From positions 5,746,709 through 5,810,708 of the forward strand of contig CM057003.1 in NCBI GenBank assembly GCA_029891345.1: a stretch of 64,000 nt of DNA, read 5' to 3'. Shown here piece after piece: positions 1 through 10,080 of this stretch. The position numbers were made by a program, and so were the translations under genes. Position 1 is the first letter of the stretch. Each line of letters starts with the position of its first letter. Source of the DNA: Dryococelus australis (lineage: Eukaryota; Arthropoda; Insecta; Phasmatodea; Phasmatidae). The notes under the pieces were generated by a model. That model ran no database searches, was not told where the DNA came from, and was given only the letters and a program-made list of their open reading frames with translations.

Positions 1-689
1 ATATTGCCTTCGTTCCGGATTTGAGAGTCGTTCTTTTCTACGTGAACGATTCATAGTATACGAAGTCTCTCTACCAAGAAATTCGTCTGGTGGTACCGAA
101 GTAACGACCTGCTTACATGACAATTTCCTGGAAAACAGTCCTTATGCAGTATCACAACTGTGGTCGTGCAAGGCGACATTCTTTGCAGACGAGCGTGAAA
201 ACTGGCAGATTTAGGGGAGAGATAATATCCGGAGAACCAGATACAACCGCCCTCGATTCTGCTTCACCAAACGTTGTAAATTGCAGTCGAAGATTCCCGA
301 TGAGACGAGAAGAGAAGAAAGGCGATCGATCGCATTCCGCTGTTCATGCGAGAAACGAGAAACCCAGAGTGCTTAATTCAATTTTTTCATATCTTTTGAA
401 ATAGTCAAAGTCAACTGAAGACGAACATAGGTTTGTTTGTACTCCAGTATTACCAAAAGAAAAGTATCATATCAGCTCATTCATGTACAGTAACGTAAAA
501 TACAGTTCTTGAACGTGTCCAGACTTGGCTATTTGTATGTCAGGGGCTCGAATTCTAGTCGTGGCAAAGAGTAACTGTAGGTTTTATCTTCATGCGAAAT
601 TTGCTTGTTGATATCTCCGTTATCAATGCCAAAATTGGGAACCTACTGCAGAGTGATATAATCAATCACTGCAAACGATCTTGTTCACA
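1..689. other. Anonymous sequence, no gene recognised
   Basis: The longest open frame (117-404, 95 codons) has no recognisable domain, signal peptide or start context. The T-rich end and a GGGCTCGAATTC string near 545 resemble neither a clear exon nor a complete tRNA-like unit. I see no repeat shared with the rest of the window. Confidence 0.4.
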
Positions 690-1075
690 CATCAGGCTCT
701 GAATGGACATTCCTGTGTACAAAGAACCACCGAACGTATTTTTGCTTTTCAGTGTGTTTCTTCTACAAGCGTTTTATACTTATGTTAACATAACAGTACC
801 TAATTTTTGCTTAAATCGAGCTTTACTTGTATTTATCTATATATATTATAATATTTAATTTATAAATAATATGAATAAAAACCGTAAGATAATGTTGTGT
901 TAATGTTGTCCAGTAAGAAATAGATCTTAGGAAAAATATTATTTCACTGAGTGCGCACGAATAAGGTGGGTTGTCCATTTTTGTGTTGATTCCTAGAATA
1001 GGTTAAGCTTTGTTTGCATGAGGCGGAGGAATATCCTGAAATTAGAACTTGAGCAGGGCTTCAGAAGTGTTCGAA
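690..1075 (-). mobile_element. Family C MITE, copy 1
   Basis: Read on the minus strand, this copy starts with a GAACACTTCTGAAGCCCTG end, then an AGGATATTCCTC block, a GTGCGCAC block and an AT-rich right half. The same order occurs at 6361-6665, 40440-40765 and 49876-50690. The GAAGCCCTGCT motif is the subterminal motif of family A elements, so C looks like a diverged relative with no coding capacity. The outer boundary near 690 is uncertain. Confidence 0.6.
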
Positions 1076-1800
1076 GGAACCTTGAATGGACTCGTAAGGT
1101 GGAAACTAGGACATATATATATATATATGTTGTAATCCCGAAACTCTGTACCTCCACACATTATTAGAGTGCCTCTAATCTCGGCCTTCGTTTTGGGGGT
1201 GGAATTCCATCGACCTTAACCCTCGTATGTTACGCACGCCTTACTGCGGACGTGTGACTTCAGGGCGACGGAACCCGATACAGGTCTCGCCTAAGACGTG
1301 CGAGATGGTGGGGGCGAAAAAAAAAAAGATATAGGTAACATGTAGCACCGGAAATGAGCAACCCCGCTGTCCTCTTCGACCCTTAACATCAGAAGCCACT
1401 TTAATTTCCATTTTATATCAGTGCCCGGCAGCAGGGGAGACGCACGGCTTTTCACTCTCTCTCTCTCCTTCTCTCTCTCTACCTCTCTCCCCTTCTCTCT
1501 CTCTACCTCTCTCCCCTTCTCTACATCCGGGGCGTAGCGTCAAAGGTTCGCGGTAATTACGAAAATTGGGGCATAAATTTCGCGCGGAGTTGAGGGACGC
1601 ATGGGGTGGTTGTGATGTTCGAACACCACCGCGCGTGTATTAAAACGGCCCCGGAGGGCTATTTGTATTTAAATGACTATATCGGGCGACGGAATACCAA
1701 AACGAGCATCGGGAGGAGACTGTGGAGAACGCCCAAGGGGACCTGGTGGGCGGTGAAATGCTTCAAGGTGTGATCCTGTCTGCTCGCATGGATTTACTGT
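1076..1800. other. GC-richer unique block with CT-rich repeat
   Basis: This block is noticeably richer in CpG than its surroundings. It contains a CT-rich minisatellite at about 1455-1525, built of two near-identical ~26-bp units. No ORF or domain is recognisable. It could be a regulatory or unmethylated segment, but the sequence alone does not establish that. Confidence 0.35.
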
Positions 1801-2960
1801 GGCCGACTGAAAAATAAATAAATAAATAAATAAAATCCTGTTTGGAAATTACCTGGAGGGAAATTCTGCCAACGAAGGCGGCAGATCGAAAATCCCATCT
1901 GACCGAAATGTAATGTTATCGAAGATAAAAAATAAAAATAACAATGAAGCAGAAAAAACAGCTGATGGAAACTCTCTTGATAGAAATGCCAACTGCCCGA
2001 AGACATATAGGCAAAAAAATTTAATGGAAAACTTCATTTCTTGCGAAGACCAACTTACCGGAGCATCAGGTTTTTTTTACCGGAAATACATAAGTGCACT
2101 TGACTGAACAACACGTGGCTTGAAATTCACCCGGTAAACGTGACGAAAGGTACATAAAAAATTTCCATTATGCTTTTCTGTGTTTATTATTATTATTTTT
2201 AACTCTTTGTGTATTCTCCGCTATAAAAAATCTAACATTGTTGCTAACCCCATGACTGTTAAGAATGCGCATCTCTCGTAACACTAGACATGTTTGTAGT
2301 AGTAAATATACCGTGTAACTATTACACTAATCTTTAAACTTATAGTCATAAAACATTCTCCAGTGGTCAACAATTTTAACATTGCCCTTATTATGAAACC
2401 TTAAAACGCTGATCTTTATTTTGCTGTTGGTTGACAACATTTATGAAGATAAGACAGTCAGTGTATCTGCCTGAATGTAAAGGCCTACGGAAAGAGCGGG
2501 TATTTTCCAAAGTCGGTTCTCAACAAACAGTGTACCATGTACATTAACTTACTTCGCTGAGCTAAGTGTAGATTGCTCAGAACTCTTTCGCTTCCAGTTG
2601 GCCTGCCATCGGACTGTTAACAGAGTGGTTAGTGCAGGGAGTATACTGTAGAGTGCATATGCCAGCTGCGTAGTAAGCATCTCTGTCGCAACACTGGACT
2701 GTGGTTTCACCAGCGTAAGATCTGTGTAAACCACTCAGCTACTGCTGATGTTAGCGCGATTTTGATGTAAGTATATGATTATATATGCTATCAGGCTAGC
2801 TCTGTCCAAGTTGTAATGTAAATACGATATTTTCAATTTCACAAAGTGAATATAAGGTAGAGTGATCACGCTAGCTGCGCAACACCAGTCTCCAAGTACC
2901 AAAATTTAACTGCTATTCTGCCAAAACGAATAAGTTATACGTTACCACGCAATTGTTTCT
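1801..2960. other. AT-rich anonymous stretch
   Basis: No gene is recognised. A ~40-bp segment at about 1972-2012 (TCTTGATAGAAATG...CCCGAAG) recurs at about 3104-3140. The minus strand of 2540-2745 contains a GTAGCTGAGTGG string resembling a pol III A box, but no convincing B box follows. Confidence 0.35.
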
Positions 2961-3138
2961 GTATACATTTTATGTAGAGACGTGACCTGCTCGTCTTTTC
3001 TTACATATAATAATTACCTGACTGTTAGAATGATGCTATTTTTTCTCACGTTATTAAATATATGGGTACCTTTTACGAAGAGATGTGACCCGTCTGAATT
3101 GTCTTGATAGAAATGTCAACTGCCCGAAGCCATGTAGG

Positions 3139-3186
<48 letters not shown>

Positions 3187-4215
3187 ATGTGTGTGTGTGT
3201 GTGTGCGTGTGTGTGTGTGTGTGTGTGTAGTTCCCTGAATAGTGCTTTTATGTAAAGAGATGCAGCCTGTCCGAATTAATGTTATAAGTTGACCTTAACA
3301 TCTTCTTATAAGCTTTTAGAAAATGGGAAGATAAGAAGGATTATAGTAAATAAGAACAATAGTGAAGCTAAATTGTACTAAGTCATGTTACTGTATAAAA
3401 ATATAGAATTGCAACATCATTGTAATCAACTGACTGGCCAACTAGAGGTAGAAGGAGAAGGGTATAGAATAAGTCTAGGAAACAGATAGAAGTATAGAAA
3501 GAATAACACTCACCATTGCCTCAAACCGGGACTCGCCGCCCTGACCTCCTGGTTAGAACCCCAGTTGGCTGCTCCGGTGACCTGTCGCCGACTGCACCAT
3601 TGGCTGGCTTCATGGCTCCCTTCACACTTCCCCCCCCCCCCCCCACGTGCTCGTTTTCGAAATGTCTTCTTATTGGTCCCCTCTGTGCACCGAGGGCGGT
3701 AGATTGTAAGTGTTTAGAAGGAATTTCAGGAGGTTTCCTGGACGCACATTTTCTGTTTAACCTCGAGTGCAGTTTACTGATTGCAGAAGTGGCTCGTTGT
3801 TTTCACTCTTGGGTTTTATAAACATCCTTGTGGCCTGCTTTCCCAATATTCTTGTCTAAACGTTATCGTGCACAGTGGGATGTTTTCTTAACATCATGCA
3901 TACCTTTTATGTTGAGAGATGTGACCTGTACACATTTTATCATCAAATTATATAATTATAACGATATTATGGCTTGAAGCTAGAACACTATGCATATAAA
4001 CAGGTGTTTTAAGATCTTAGTATACTTTCTCTGACGGATTGTTAATATGAAATTTAATTATATTCATATTAGTAAAAGTATTTTGTCCATTTAATAGAGC
4101 TTGTGTTTTGGAAATTAGGATATAAATTAACACATTGACCACGTAGCTCTGATAGTTGTGCTGGTGTTGTGTAGGTCAGTGTTGTGTAATTGCGCAGAAG
4201 ACGATAATCTTGCTA
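2960..4215. other. Unexplained stretch with a recurring short motif
   Basis: Four loose copies of a motif close to TTTTATG-AGAGATGTGACCTG occur near 2968, 3068, 3246 and 3907. A run of C at 3630-3644 follows a GC-rich patch (3515-3620) of unknown nature. No coding sequence is recognised. Confidence 0.3.
3139..3229. repeat. Compound (TA)n-(TG)n microsatellite
   Basis: About 36 bp of TA dinucleotides pass directly into about 55 bp of TG-rich dinucleotides with a few interruptions. Confidence 0.95.
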
Positions 4216-5109
4216 CACTCTAAAATAATTTTGTAATTCTTACTGAGAAACTCTTTGCACTTTTATAAATGCTTGTGAGAGTACAAAGATTTTTCTTGTA
4301 AAACTACAAGGTCCGTGTTTGTAATATACCTTAGGAAATGTTTGTACTATACTGAGCCGTATCCACGAGCTTCAGCGAAATGGCGGACACTCAACAACGT
4401 AAAACCGAATAAAGCTGTTTGTGCAGAAACTATGGGTGCAGAAAGAAATGTATTGCAAATTTTAATTACGTAAAACACTTAAAACAACTCAAATAATTAT
4501 AATAAAAAGACAAGTTCAATAAAACGTGACCGTATTATTCATTATTTATTAGTGTTTCCTAGCTACGTATAACTCTTAAATCAACTCTTAATACCCCGTT
4601 GTTAAGAGGCGCCCAGTCCAAATCTCTTATCTAATCAACTGAAATATATTTAAAAAAAATGTACCTATTCTTCTTAACCGTATAATTGAAATATTATTTT
4701 GTATGTACTTGTTCGTATATCTACAATAAAAATAAGCGTTGGTATCGCAAGTTAAGTTCGTCTTGTGGATAAAGGTGTGGGTTAGCAATACCAGGGTTGT
4801 GAGTTTTAAACCCTGGGCCGGCGAGGCGTAATATTTTTTATTTTTTTTTGTAAATTATATTTTGAATATTTCTTTTTTATTTTATCTCTGTTACTAATTC
4901 ATTACATTTGTTTTTTTAGAAGAAAACCAAAGCAATTATATTGACACTTCTCAATAATGTCAGTTGTAATACAAGTCTACCATTTGTAAAATTCCAAAGA
5001 AAAGTTTTGCAGATTTTACAAGAAAACTCTGTAGTTTCACAAAGGATTTTCTTGGCAACTGGGTTTCCAAGGATTTTTCTGGTAAAAGTACAAAAAAATG
5101 TTTAGAGTG
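4216..5109. mobile_element. Family E TIR element, copy 1 (TA target)
   Basis: The 894-bp segment begins CACTCTAAAATAATTTTG and ends with the complement of CACTCTAAACATTTTTTTG, with TA on both outer sides. The subterminal zones carry repeated ACAAGAAAA/TTTTCTTG motifs on both ends. No transposase is encoded. A tRNA-like unit lies inside at 4744-4870. Comparable ends occur at 16393-17532, 24372-25364 and about 21350-21407. The TA flanks suggest IS630/Tc1/mariner-like integration; this is an inference. Confidence 0.6.
4744..4870 (+). repeat. tRNA-like SINE unit (copy 1)
   Basis: The unit has an A-box-like segment around GGATAAAGGTGTGGG and a B-box-like AGGGTTGTGAGTTTTAAACC, followed by long T runs and then GTAAATTATATTTTG. 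The same head and the same tail after the T run recur at 34956-35090. It sits inside the family E element. Confidence 0.55.
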
Positions 5110-5525
5110 TACTTCGTTTCGTGGTTACTTTTTTTCTTTCATGATGTTGATGTATTTCTTTCGTTCTGTCCAGGGACTAGGATATTTTACGATAATTAAA
5201 CTCAAGTTATATAATAGACTGAGCAGGGTTTTAATTTAGTTACACCTTTATATTTACAACACAAACTGTTAGCGAGTGAGTCACGTTCAGCCATTCAGTT
5301 ACAATAACAATAACCGTAGCTGCAGACTGAATGTTACGACGGTACACGACCAGCTGCACGATGAAGTTAAAGCTGTATCTTGAGGGCTGTTCTTCACGCT
5401 GTGGGTCCACGGACAGAACTCGCTACCCGTTTAAGGTGTCGCCAAACGGTATAGAGGATTTCCGACAAGTTTCTCGTTGCAACACGACAACACATCAGTA
5501 AGTCTCCATGCGAGCACCCTTGGTA

Positions 5526-5763
5526 TAGGCTGTTCACGGTAAAGTGAGCACTTTTCAAAGCCCTTCTAATTTTTTCGTTCCCTCTAATTTCCATCTTCCT
5601 GCTGCTTTTTAATATAAACATTACAATGTGACCAATAAACATAGTGCACACATTTCACCACCCTCAAAATTTAATGACTCAGGTTCCAATAAGATATACT
5701 TGTTAGTGGTTAATGCCTTTTGGGAGGGCCTTAAAAACTGTTCACTTTACCGTGAACAGCCTA
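5526..5763 (+). mobile_element. Family B MITE, copy 1 (238 bp)
   Basis: The element begins TAGGCTGTTCACGGTAAAG and ends in its inverted complement, with TA on each side (5524-5525 and 5764-5765). The terminal ~25 bp match family A, but the interior is different and short. The copy at 26468-26705 has exactly the same length. No coding capacity. The TA duplication is seen directly; a Tc1/mariner-type transposase is inferred. Confidence 0.85.
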
Positions 5764-5965
5764 TAACATGTAGCACGTCTAGTCGATATTCTTCTTGAAA
5801 AATGACACCTGGGTGATACTCAAGGAGTCTGAGAACAGCAAACTATTTCAACATATCCATATACACTGGATATGTTATGGTGCCCTCGACGAATAAAAAA
5901 AAATTGTCCAATAATTTTGTCATAGAAAAGCGGGCGCCAAACTTACCTTTGGGCTGCCTCTAGTA

Positions 5966-6360
5966 AAGGCTGTTCACGATAAAGTGGGCACTTTTGAAAT
6001 GAACCTTAGAAAAAAGTCACTGCCCCTGAACGCATATATTTTAATGGGTGCACTGATTGACAATCACCCAGTAAAGTTGGTAACGATGGATGGAAAGTAG
6101 TTTCCTGGCATAACTTCGAATAAAAAGTGTTAGGTAACCGTTTGTGATATCTTAAAGTACTTCTTTTGCTTCAATAATGTTTTATTTTTAGTCGAAGAAA
6201 AAAATTAGCAGATTTCTAGAATATTTACTTTTACTAACTATTAGACAGTTACGCTTGTCTGAAGCAAGAATAACGTGAGGAGGCCCGTAGCAAAGTTAAC
6301 TTTACATAAGGTAGAAGAGTACAACAAGTAGATCTTAAGCAGGGCTTTCAAAAGTGCTCA
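5966..6360 (-). mobile_element. Family A MITE, right end lost
   Basis: The copy starts after TA with AAGGCTGTTCACGATAAAG and runs through the family-A interior to GCTTTCAAAAGTGCTCA, where the final ~15 bp are missing. It joins directly to a family C body at 6361. The join may be a chimera of A and C, or a deletion. Confidence 0.8.
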
Positions 6361-6665
6361 AAAGGACAACGCACCGAATTCGTGCGCACTCAGTTGTAAT
6401 TTTATTTAGCATGAGAACTATTTCTTACTAGGCGCTACCAACACACATGTTTTCTCACTGTTTATATACCTAATTATTTTTAATGAAATATTATAATTTA
6501 TAAATAAAAAAAATTGTAAAACTTTAATTTAACGAATAATAAGATACTTTTATTTTAGCAGAAGCATAAAAAGCTTGTGATACGTAGAATATTAAGGATA
6601 TAACTAAACACGTCATACACGGGGTGATTTCTCAAAGGTTTGATTCAAAAAGTGTGAATAAACAG
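6361..6665 (+). mobile_element. Family C MITE, copy 2 (partial)
   Basis: The GCACCGAATTCGTGCGCACT block, the GAGAACTATTTCTTACTAGG block and the right end TTTGATTCAAAAAGTGTGAA align in order with the C copies at 49876-50690 and, inverted, 40440-40765. The left ~75 bp are absent, replaced by the truncated A element. Confidence 0.65.
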
Positions 6666-6764
6666 CGAATAGAAAATAGTTTGTTAGTTACGCTCAGAGC
6701 AGTACCTATCACAGAGCAGATAAGTATACAAAAAATAAATAGCGTGGCGAGTCCTTTGATTTGG

Positions 6765-6975
6765 GCTTACCCAGACTCTGATCGGCTTCGCGAGGCGCCA
6801 AAAATTGGCCTTGCGTCTGATTGGCTACTGCGGGCTGCGGGAACGTTCCCTATTGGCTGGTTTGCCGGTTGGCGAGCCCTAGGTTGCCATGCGCCGGTTG
6901 GCGAACGATGCTCCAACATTTCGCTAGCCAGTGGACGCCATTTTGTTAGCACGTGCGGCTGAAGTACTCCGTGGA
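6765..6975 (+). promoter_or_regulatory. Promoter-like GC-rich cluster (CCAAT, YY1-like, E-box)
   Basis: Three ATTGG (inverted CCAAT) boxes lie at 6804, 6820 and 6852. A duplicated GCCGGTTGGCGA occurs at about 6864 and 6893. CGCCATTTTG, a YY1-type string, lies near 6936 and a CACGTG E-box at 6950-6955. The block is far richer in CpG than its neighbours. No coding sequence follows in reach, so any transcript would need a noncoding first exon. It could instead be the promoter of an old repeat. Motif identities are known; function is inferred. Confidence 0.3.
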
Positions 6976-7202
6976 AATATTTCTGTTAGAGTACGTGATA
7001 AGTTTACTTGGCTGCTGTTTTATTTATTTTATTTTAAATAACGAGATCTGCGAGTTCATTTTTTCTTTCCGCGTTTTTTTTTATGCATGATTTCTCATAT
7101 TTTTGCCAGAAGTTTGGTCACATTTGTAACAAAAAAAAAAAGCTAGCTGGTAAATTTGATTGAAATCCGACATTTCATCGAACTTTGAGAGAAACCACGT
7201 TA

Positions 7203-7565
7203 AAGGCCGTTCACGATAAAGTTAGCATTTTTGAAAGCCCTGCTGAAGATCTACTTGTATGACATTGTGTATTCTTCCACCATAGTCACAATTACCATTG
7301 CCTTGGGTCTGATCACTTTATTCATGCGTCCGTTAAGTGAAACTGTAAAATAATTAGAAAAGTAAAAGTGTTATAAATTTGTAGATTATTACAAAATATA
7401 TAATTTAAAAAACCAGAAAGCTCGCAAATATCTACCAAACACTTTCAAATCAACGCTAAAATGTAGAACTATTTTCCTTCTGTCGTTGCCAACTTTACAG
7501 GTCGCCTACCTGTGACATTTTTCAAAGGTTGATTTCAAAAGTGCTCAATTTACTGGAACAGCCTA
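7203..7565 (+). mobile_element. Family A MITE (363 bp)
   Basis: TA flanks (7201-7202 and 7566-7567) enclose inverted ends AAGGCCGTTCACG and the complement of TAGGCTGTTCCAG. The interior has the family order: GCCCTGCTGAAGATCTAC, TTATTCATGCGTC, then a shortened hairpin region. It is about 60 bp shorter than full copies because of internal deletions. Confidence 0.85.
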
Positions 7566-7944
7566 TAAGTACGCAATTGCATTCGAATAAGTGCATACAA
7601 AGTTCCAAAACAAGAACGAGTGAATTTATTTTAAAGGTTATTTTCTTCGCCAATTACCTACAGTAATTTCTCTCTCTACCGCCGTATTCGTGTAATTATG
7701 TAGTCGAATATTGCGTGCATTATGGAATTAAATTGCTTTACGCAAACGAAACACAATGTGTATCCGACATATTACTAACACTGCGGTTATCGTTCTGCAT
7801 AATTACAAGTAAACATAATTGATATACATATATATATATAATTTAGACGTACACTAACACCGTGTAATAATTATTGCCTTTTACCTATTGCATTGAAATA
7901 ACAAAAATAAACCTGCATGGACACCATTTCTGCTCTACTGCTGA

Positions 7945-8393
7945 GCATTAAGAGAAGAATGGACTCCCGCGTTTTTTGTGAAATAGTTGTTTGCGCCAAT
8001 ACGCGTATCTCGGTACATAAATGATCTGTAAATACGAATTTTTGTCAGAAAATATAAAAAATAATTATCTATGCCCCTGTTGTTTTACTTTTGTTATATT
8101 AAGTGTATTCTTGGAGAAAACAATTCGTGAAAATGGTAAAATATCGCATTTTTAAAGCTTGCCTATGCAGCTTCCTTAAGCGGCAAGGCTAAAGTACAAC
8201 ATTTCGGGCGCAGTTTAATCTGTGGTCTTTTATCGCGTGTAATAAAACCCTACTGTTACAGATCTGATTTACAAAGTAGAGCGTCACGACAGAAACACTG
8301 CGCGCCTTGTGCGTAGGAGCGATGAGGCACTAGGCGTGCGTGTTAGTGGCGCTTCGCTTCTTGACCTTGGAAGCGGAGGTCCATCCCACTCTT
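7945..8393 (+). repeat. Dispersed repeat G, copy 1 (carries the empty TA site)
   Basis: This stretch is homologous, in inverted orientation, to 17600-18478. Shared anchors are AATACGCGTATCTCGG, GCTTGCCTATGCAG, CACTAGGCGTGCGTG and CTTCTTGACCTTG. At 8314-8315 it has a single TA where the other copy carries a family A MITE. It is non-coding and its class is unresolved. Confidence 0.8.
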
Positions 8394-9012
8394 AATGGTA
8401 AACTGAACACTTTTGAAAACCTTGCTAAAGATCTACTTGAATGCACATTAAGTATTGTTCCACCGCATGCAAAATTAGCATTACCGTGGGCCTCATTGCT
8501 TTATTCATGCGTAGGGATAGGAAGATTTCGCGAATTCATTTCAGGACAAGATAGATGTCCAACACGTGTACACAGAAGTCACCTTGGCGATTGGATCACA
8601 GTTCATTAGAAACTTGTAAAGGAACAAGCATCGAGTGTCATACTGCCAGGTGTGGAGTAACACTTGCTGCTCTCTGGGGCAGTAGCCAATGAACACACAG
8701 CTAAGGCTCGAGTGTACACAGTACTGTGGAGAATAGCCTACAGGTCATTGAACTCACGAAATTTTTCTATCCCTATTCATGCGTCATGCAAGTGAAACTG
8801 TAAAAATTATTTAAAAAATAAAAACGAATTGCTAATTCTTACACTTATAAGTGTGCATTAAAAATGCAGACAGCAGAAGAAATCATTTACGTTTTCACGA
8901 ATGTTTATCTAACACTTCTAAATCAACGGTCGGACATGGCTTGTTCCTTCCATCGTTTCCAGATTAACTGGGCTTAATTTAACAGTTAGTGTGCCCGTAT
9001 AATATATGCATG
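8394..9012 (+). mobile_element. Family A MITE split by a hAT MITE
   Basis: The family A interior is present at 8394-8511 and 8776-9012. It lacks its first ~20 bp on the left and its terminal region on the right, where another A copy begins. The gap is a 264-bp hAT-type element. Order of events: A inserted, then hAT into A. Confidence 0.8.
8512..8775 (+). mobile_element. hAT-type MITE, copy 1 (264 bp)
   Basis: Ends TAGGGATAGGAAGATTTC and the complement of TAGGGATAGAAAAATTTC are flanked by a perfect 8-bp duplication TTCATGCG at 8504-8511 and 8776-8783. An 8-bp target duplication and TAGGG ends are typical of hAT elements. There is no transposase. The interior is nearly identical to 12252-12524. 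Confidence 0.92.
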
Positions 9013-9014
9013 TA

Positions 9015-9420
9015 TATGCTGTTGACGGTAAAATGAGCACTTTTGAAAGCCCTGCCTAAGATCTGCGTGTATGCACGTTGCGTATTATTATTATTGCCAT
9101 GGGCCTCGTCACTTTATTCATGCGTCGGTCAAGCGGAACTGTGAAGTAGTTAGTAAAGTAATTATTTTAATAATCTGCTCATTTTTACAATTCCTTGTAT
9201 TGAAAATAAAACAGAAAACGAAATAAATAATTTAAGTTATCACAAATGGTTACCTAACGCTTATTGTTCGACGTTAAGGTTTGGAACTATTTTCCATTCA
9301 CCGTTACCAACTTTACTGGGCGCATGCTCTCAGTGCGTCCGTTTAAATATATGCAGTCAGGAGTAGAGACTTTTCTTAAAGGTTGATTTCAAAAGTGCTC
9401 ACTTTATCGTGAACAGCCTT
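9015..9420 (+). mobile_element. Family A MITE (406 bp)
   Basis: Left flank TA at 9013-9014 and right flank TA at 9421-9422. It has all family landmarks in order, including the GGGCGCA/TGCGTCC hairpin region and the right end CTTTATCGTGAACAGCCTT. It abuts the truncated A copy to its left, giving a tandem pair. Confidence 0.9.
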
Positions 9421-9422
9421 TA

Positions 9423-10080
9423 GGGGCAGCGATGTTTTTCAAAGCGCCCAAATCTCTCCACTCCCTTCCACTCGCTTTCGCAGACTAACCTCTGGCTCGG
9501 GGAGGCACCGAGGTGATTGAGTAACGGGAACAGCGCAACCAGAAAAATTGCGCCAAGCATTCCCGAGTCACTGGGTTTCTCGGTAGATCGGACGCCCGGC
9601 TCCCGGATTTACCTGTTGGCATATGCGAGCTCCCAACGGACACCATGCGTGCATACATGGTGGTTCGAGCGGTTAGCTTGTGGTACACATGGAAGGGGGA
9701 GGGGGAAGTGTCCATCCCTTCACATATCGCTCCCGGCCCCACCCCTCCTGAAACACCCGCTCTGCTTCCCATCAGGTTGAAAAGTCCGGATATAAAGCAG
9801 GTGGGTTTAACGGGGCGAGGGATATATGTCCCGGAGATAAAGCCTCTGTAATGGATCCATTCTCTTGGGTTAAGGGCTGCAAGAGGGTTTACGGCATTGC
9901 CCCGAGCTCGTCTCATCCTTCTCGGCCACCCTCCGTTGGCTTTTTCTCTCGCGAAATGTCAGTGAATTTTCATTTTTTAATTGAATGCGGTGTCTCTGCG
10001 AGGACGTATCGGCCCCATTCACTATTTATTCTTCCCACGTCCTCGCTGGATCTACCCCCTCCCCCTTTTTTAAGCTAATT
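9423..10080. other. GC-rich unique block, no gene recognised
   Basis: The block is strongly GC-rich against an AT-rich background. It contains a TATA-like GGATATAAAGCAGG at about 9787 and a second GGAGATAAAGCC near 9833. Several overlapping open frames on both strands are typical of GC-rich DNA and none shows a domain. It could be a cis-regulatory or exon-proximal region. Confidence 0.35.

Noticed and set aside
117-404. 95-codon open frame near the window start
   Set aside because: No domain, no signal peptide, no splice context, and no support from composition.
2549-2734. Possible tRNA or SINE on the minus strand (GTAGCTGAGTGG string)
   Set aside because: No B box follows at the right distance and no second copy is seen.
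3516-3821. GC-rich 101-codon frame with a proline run
   Set aside because: The proline run comes from a C homopolymer; no homology or splice signals.
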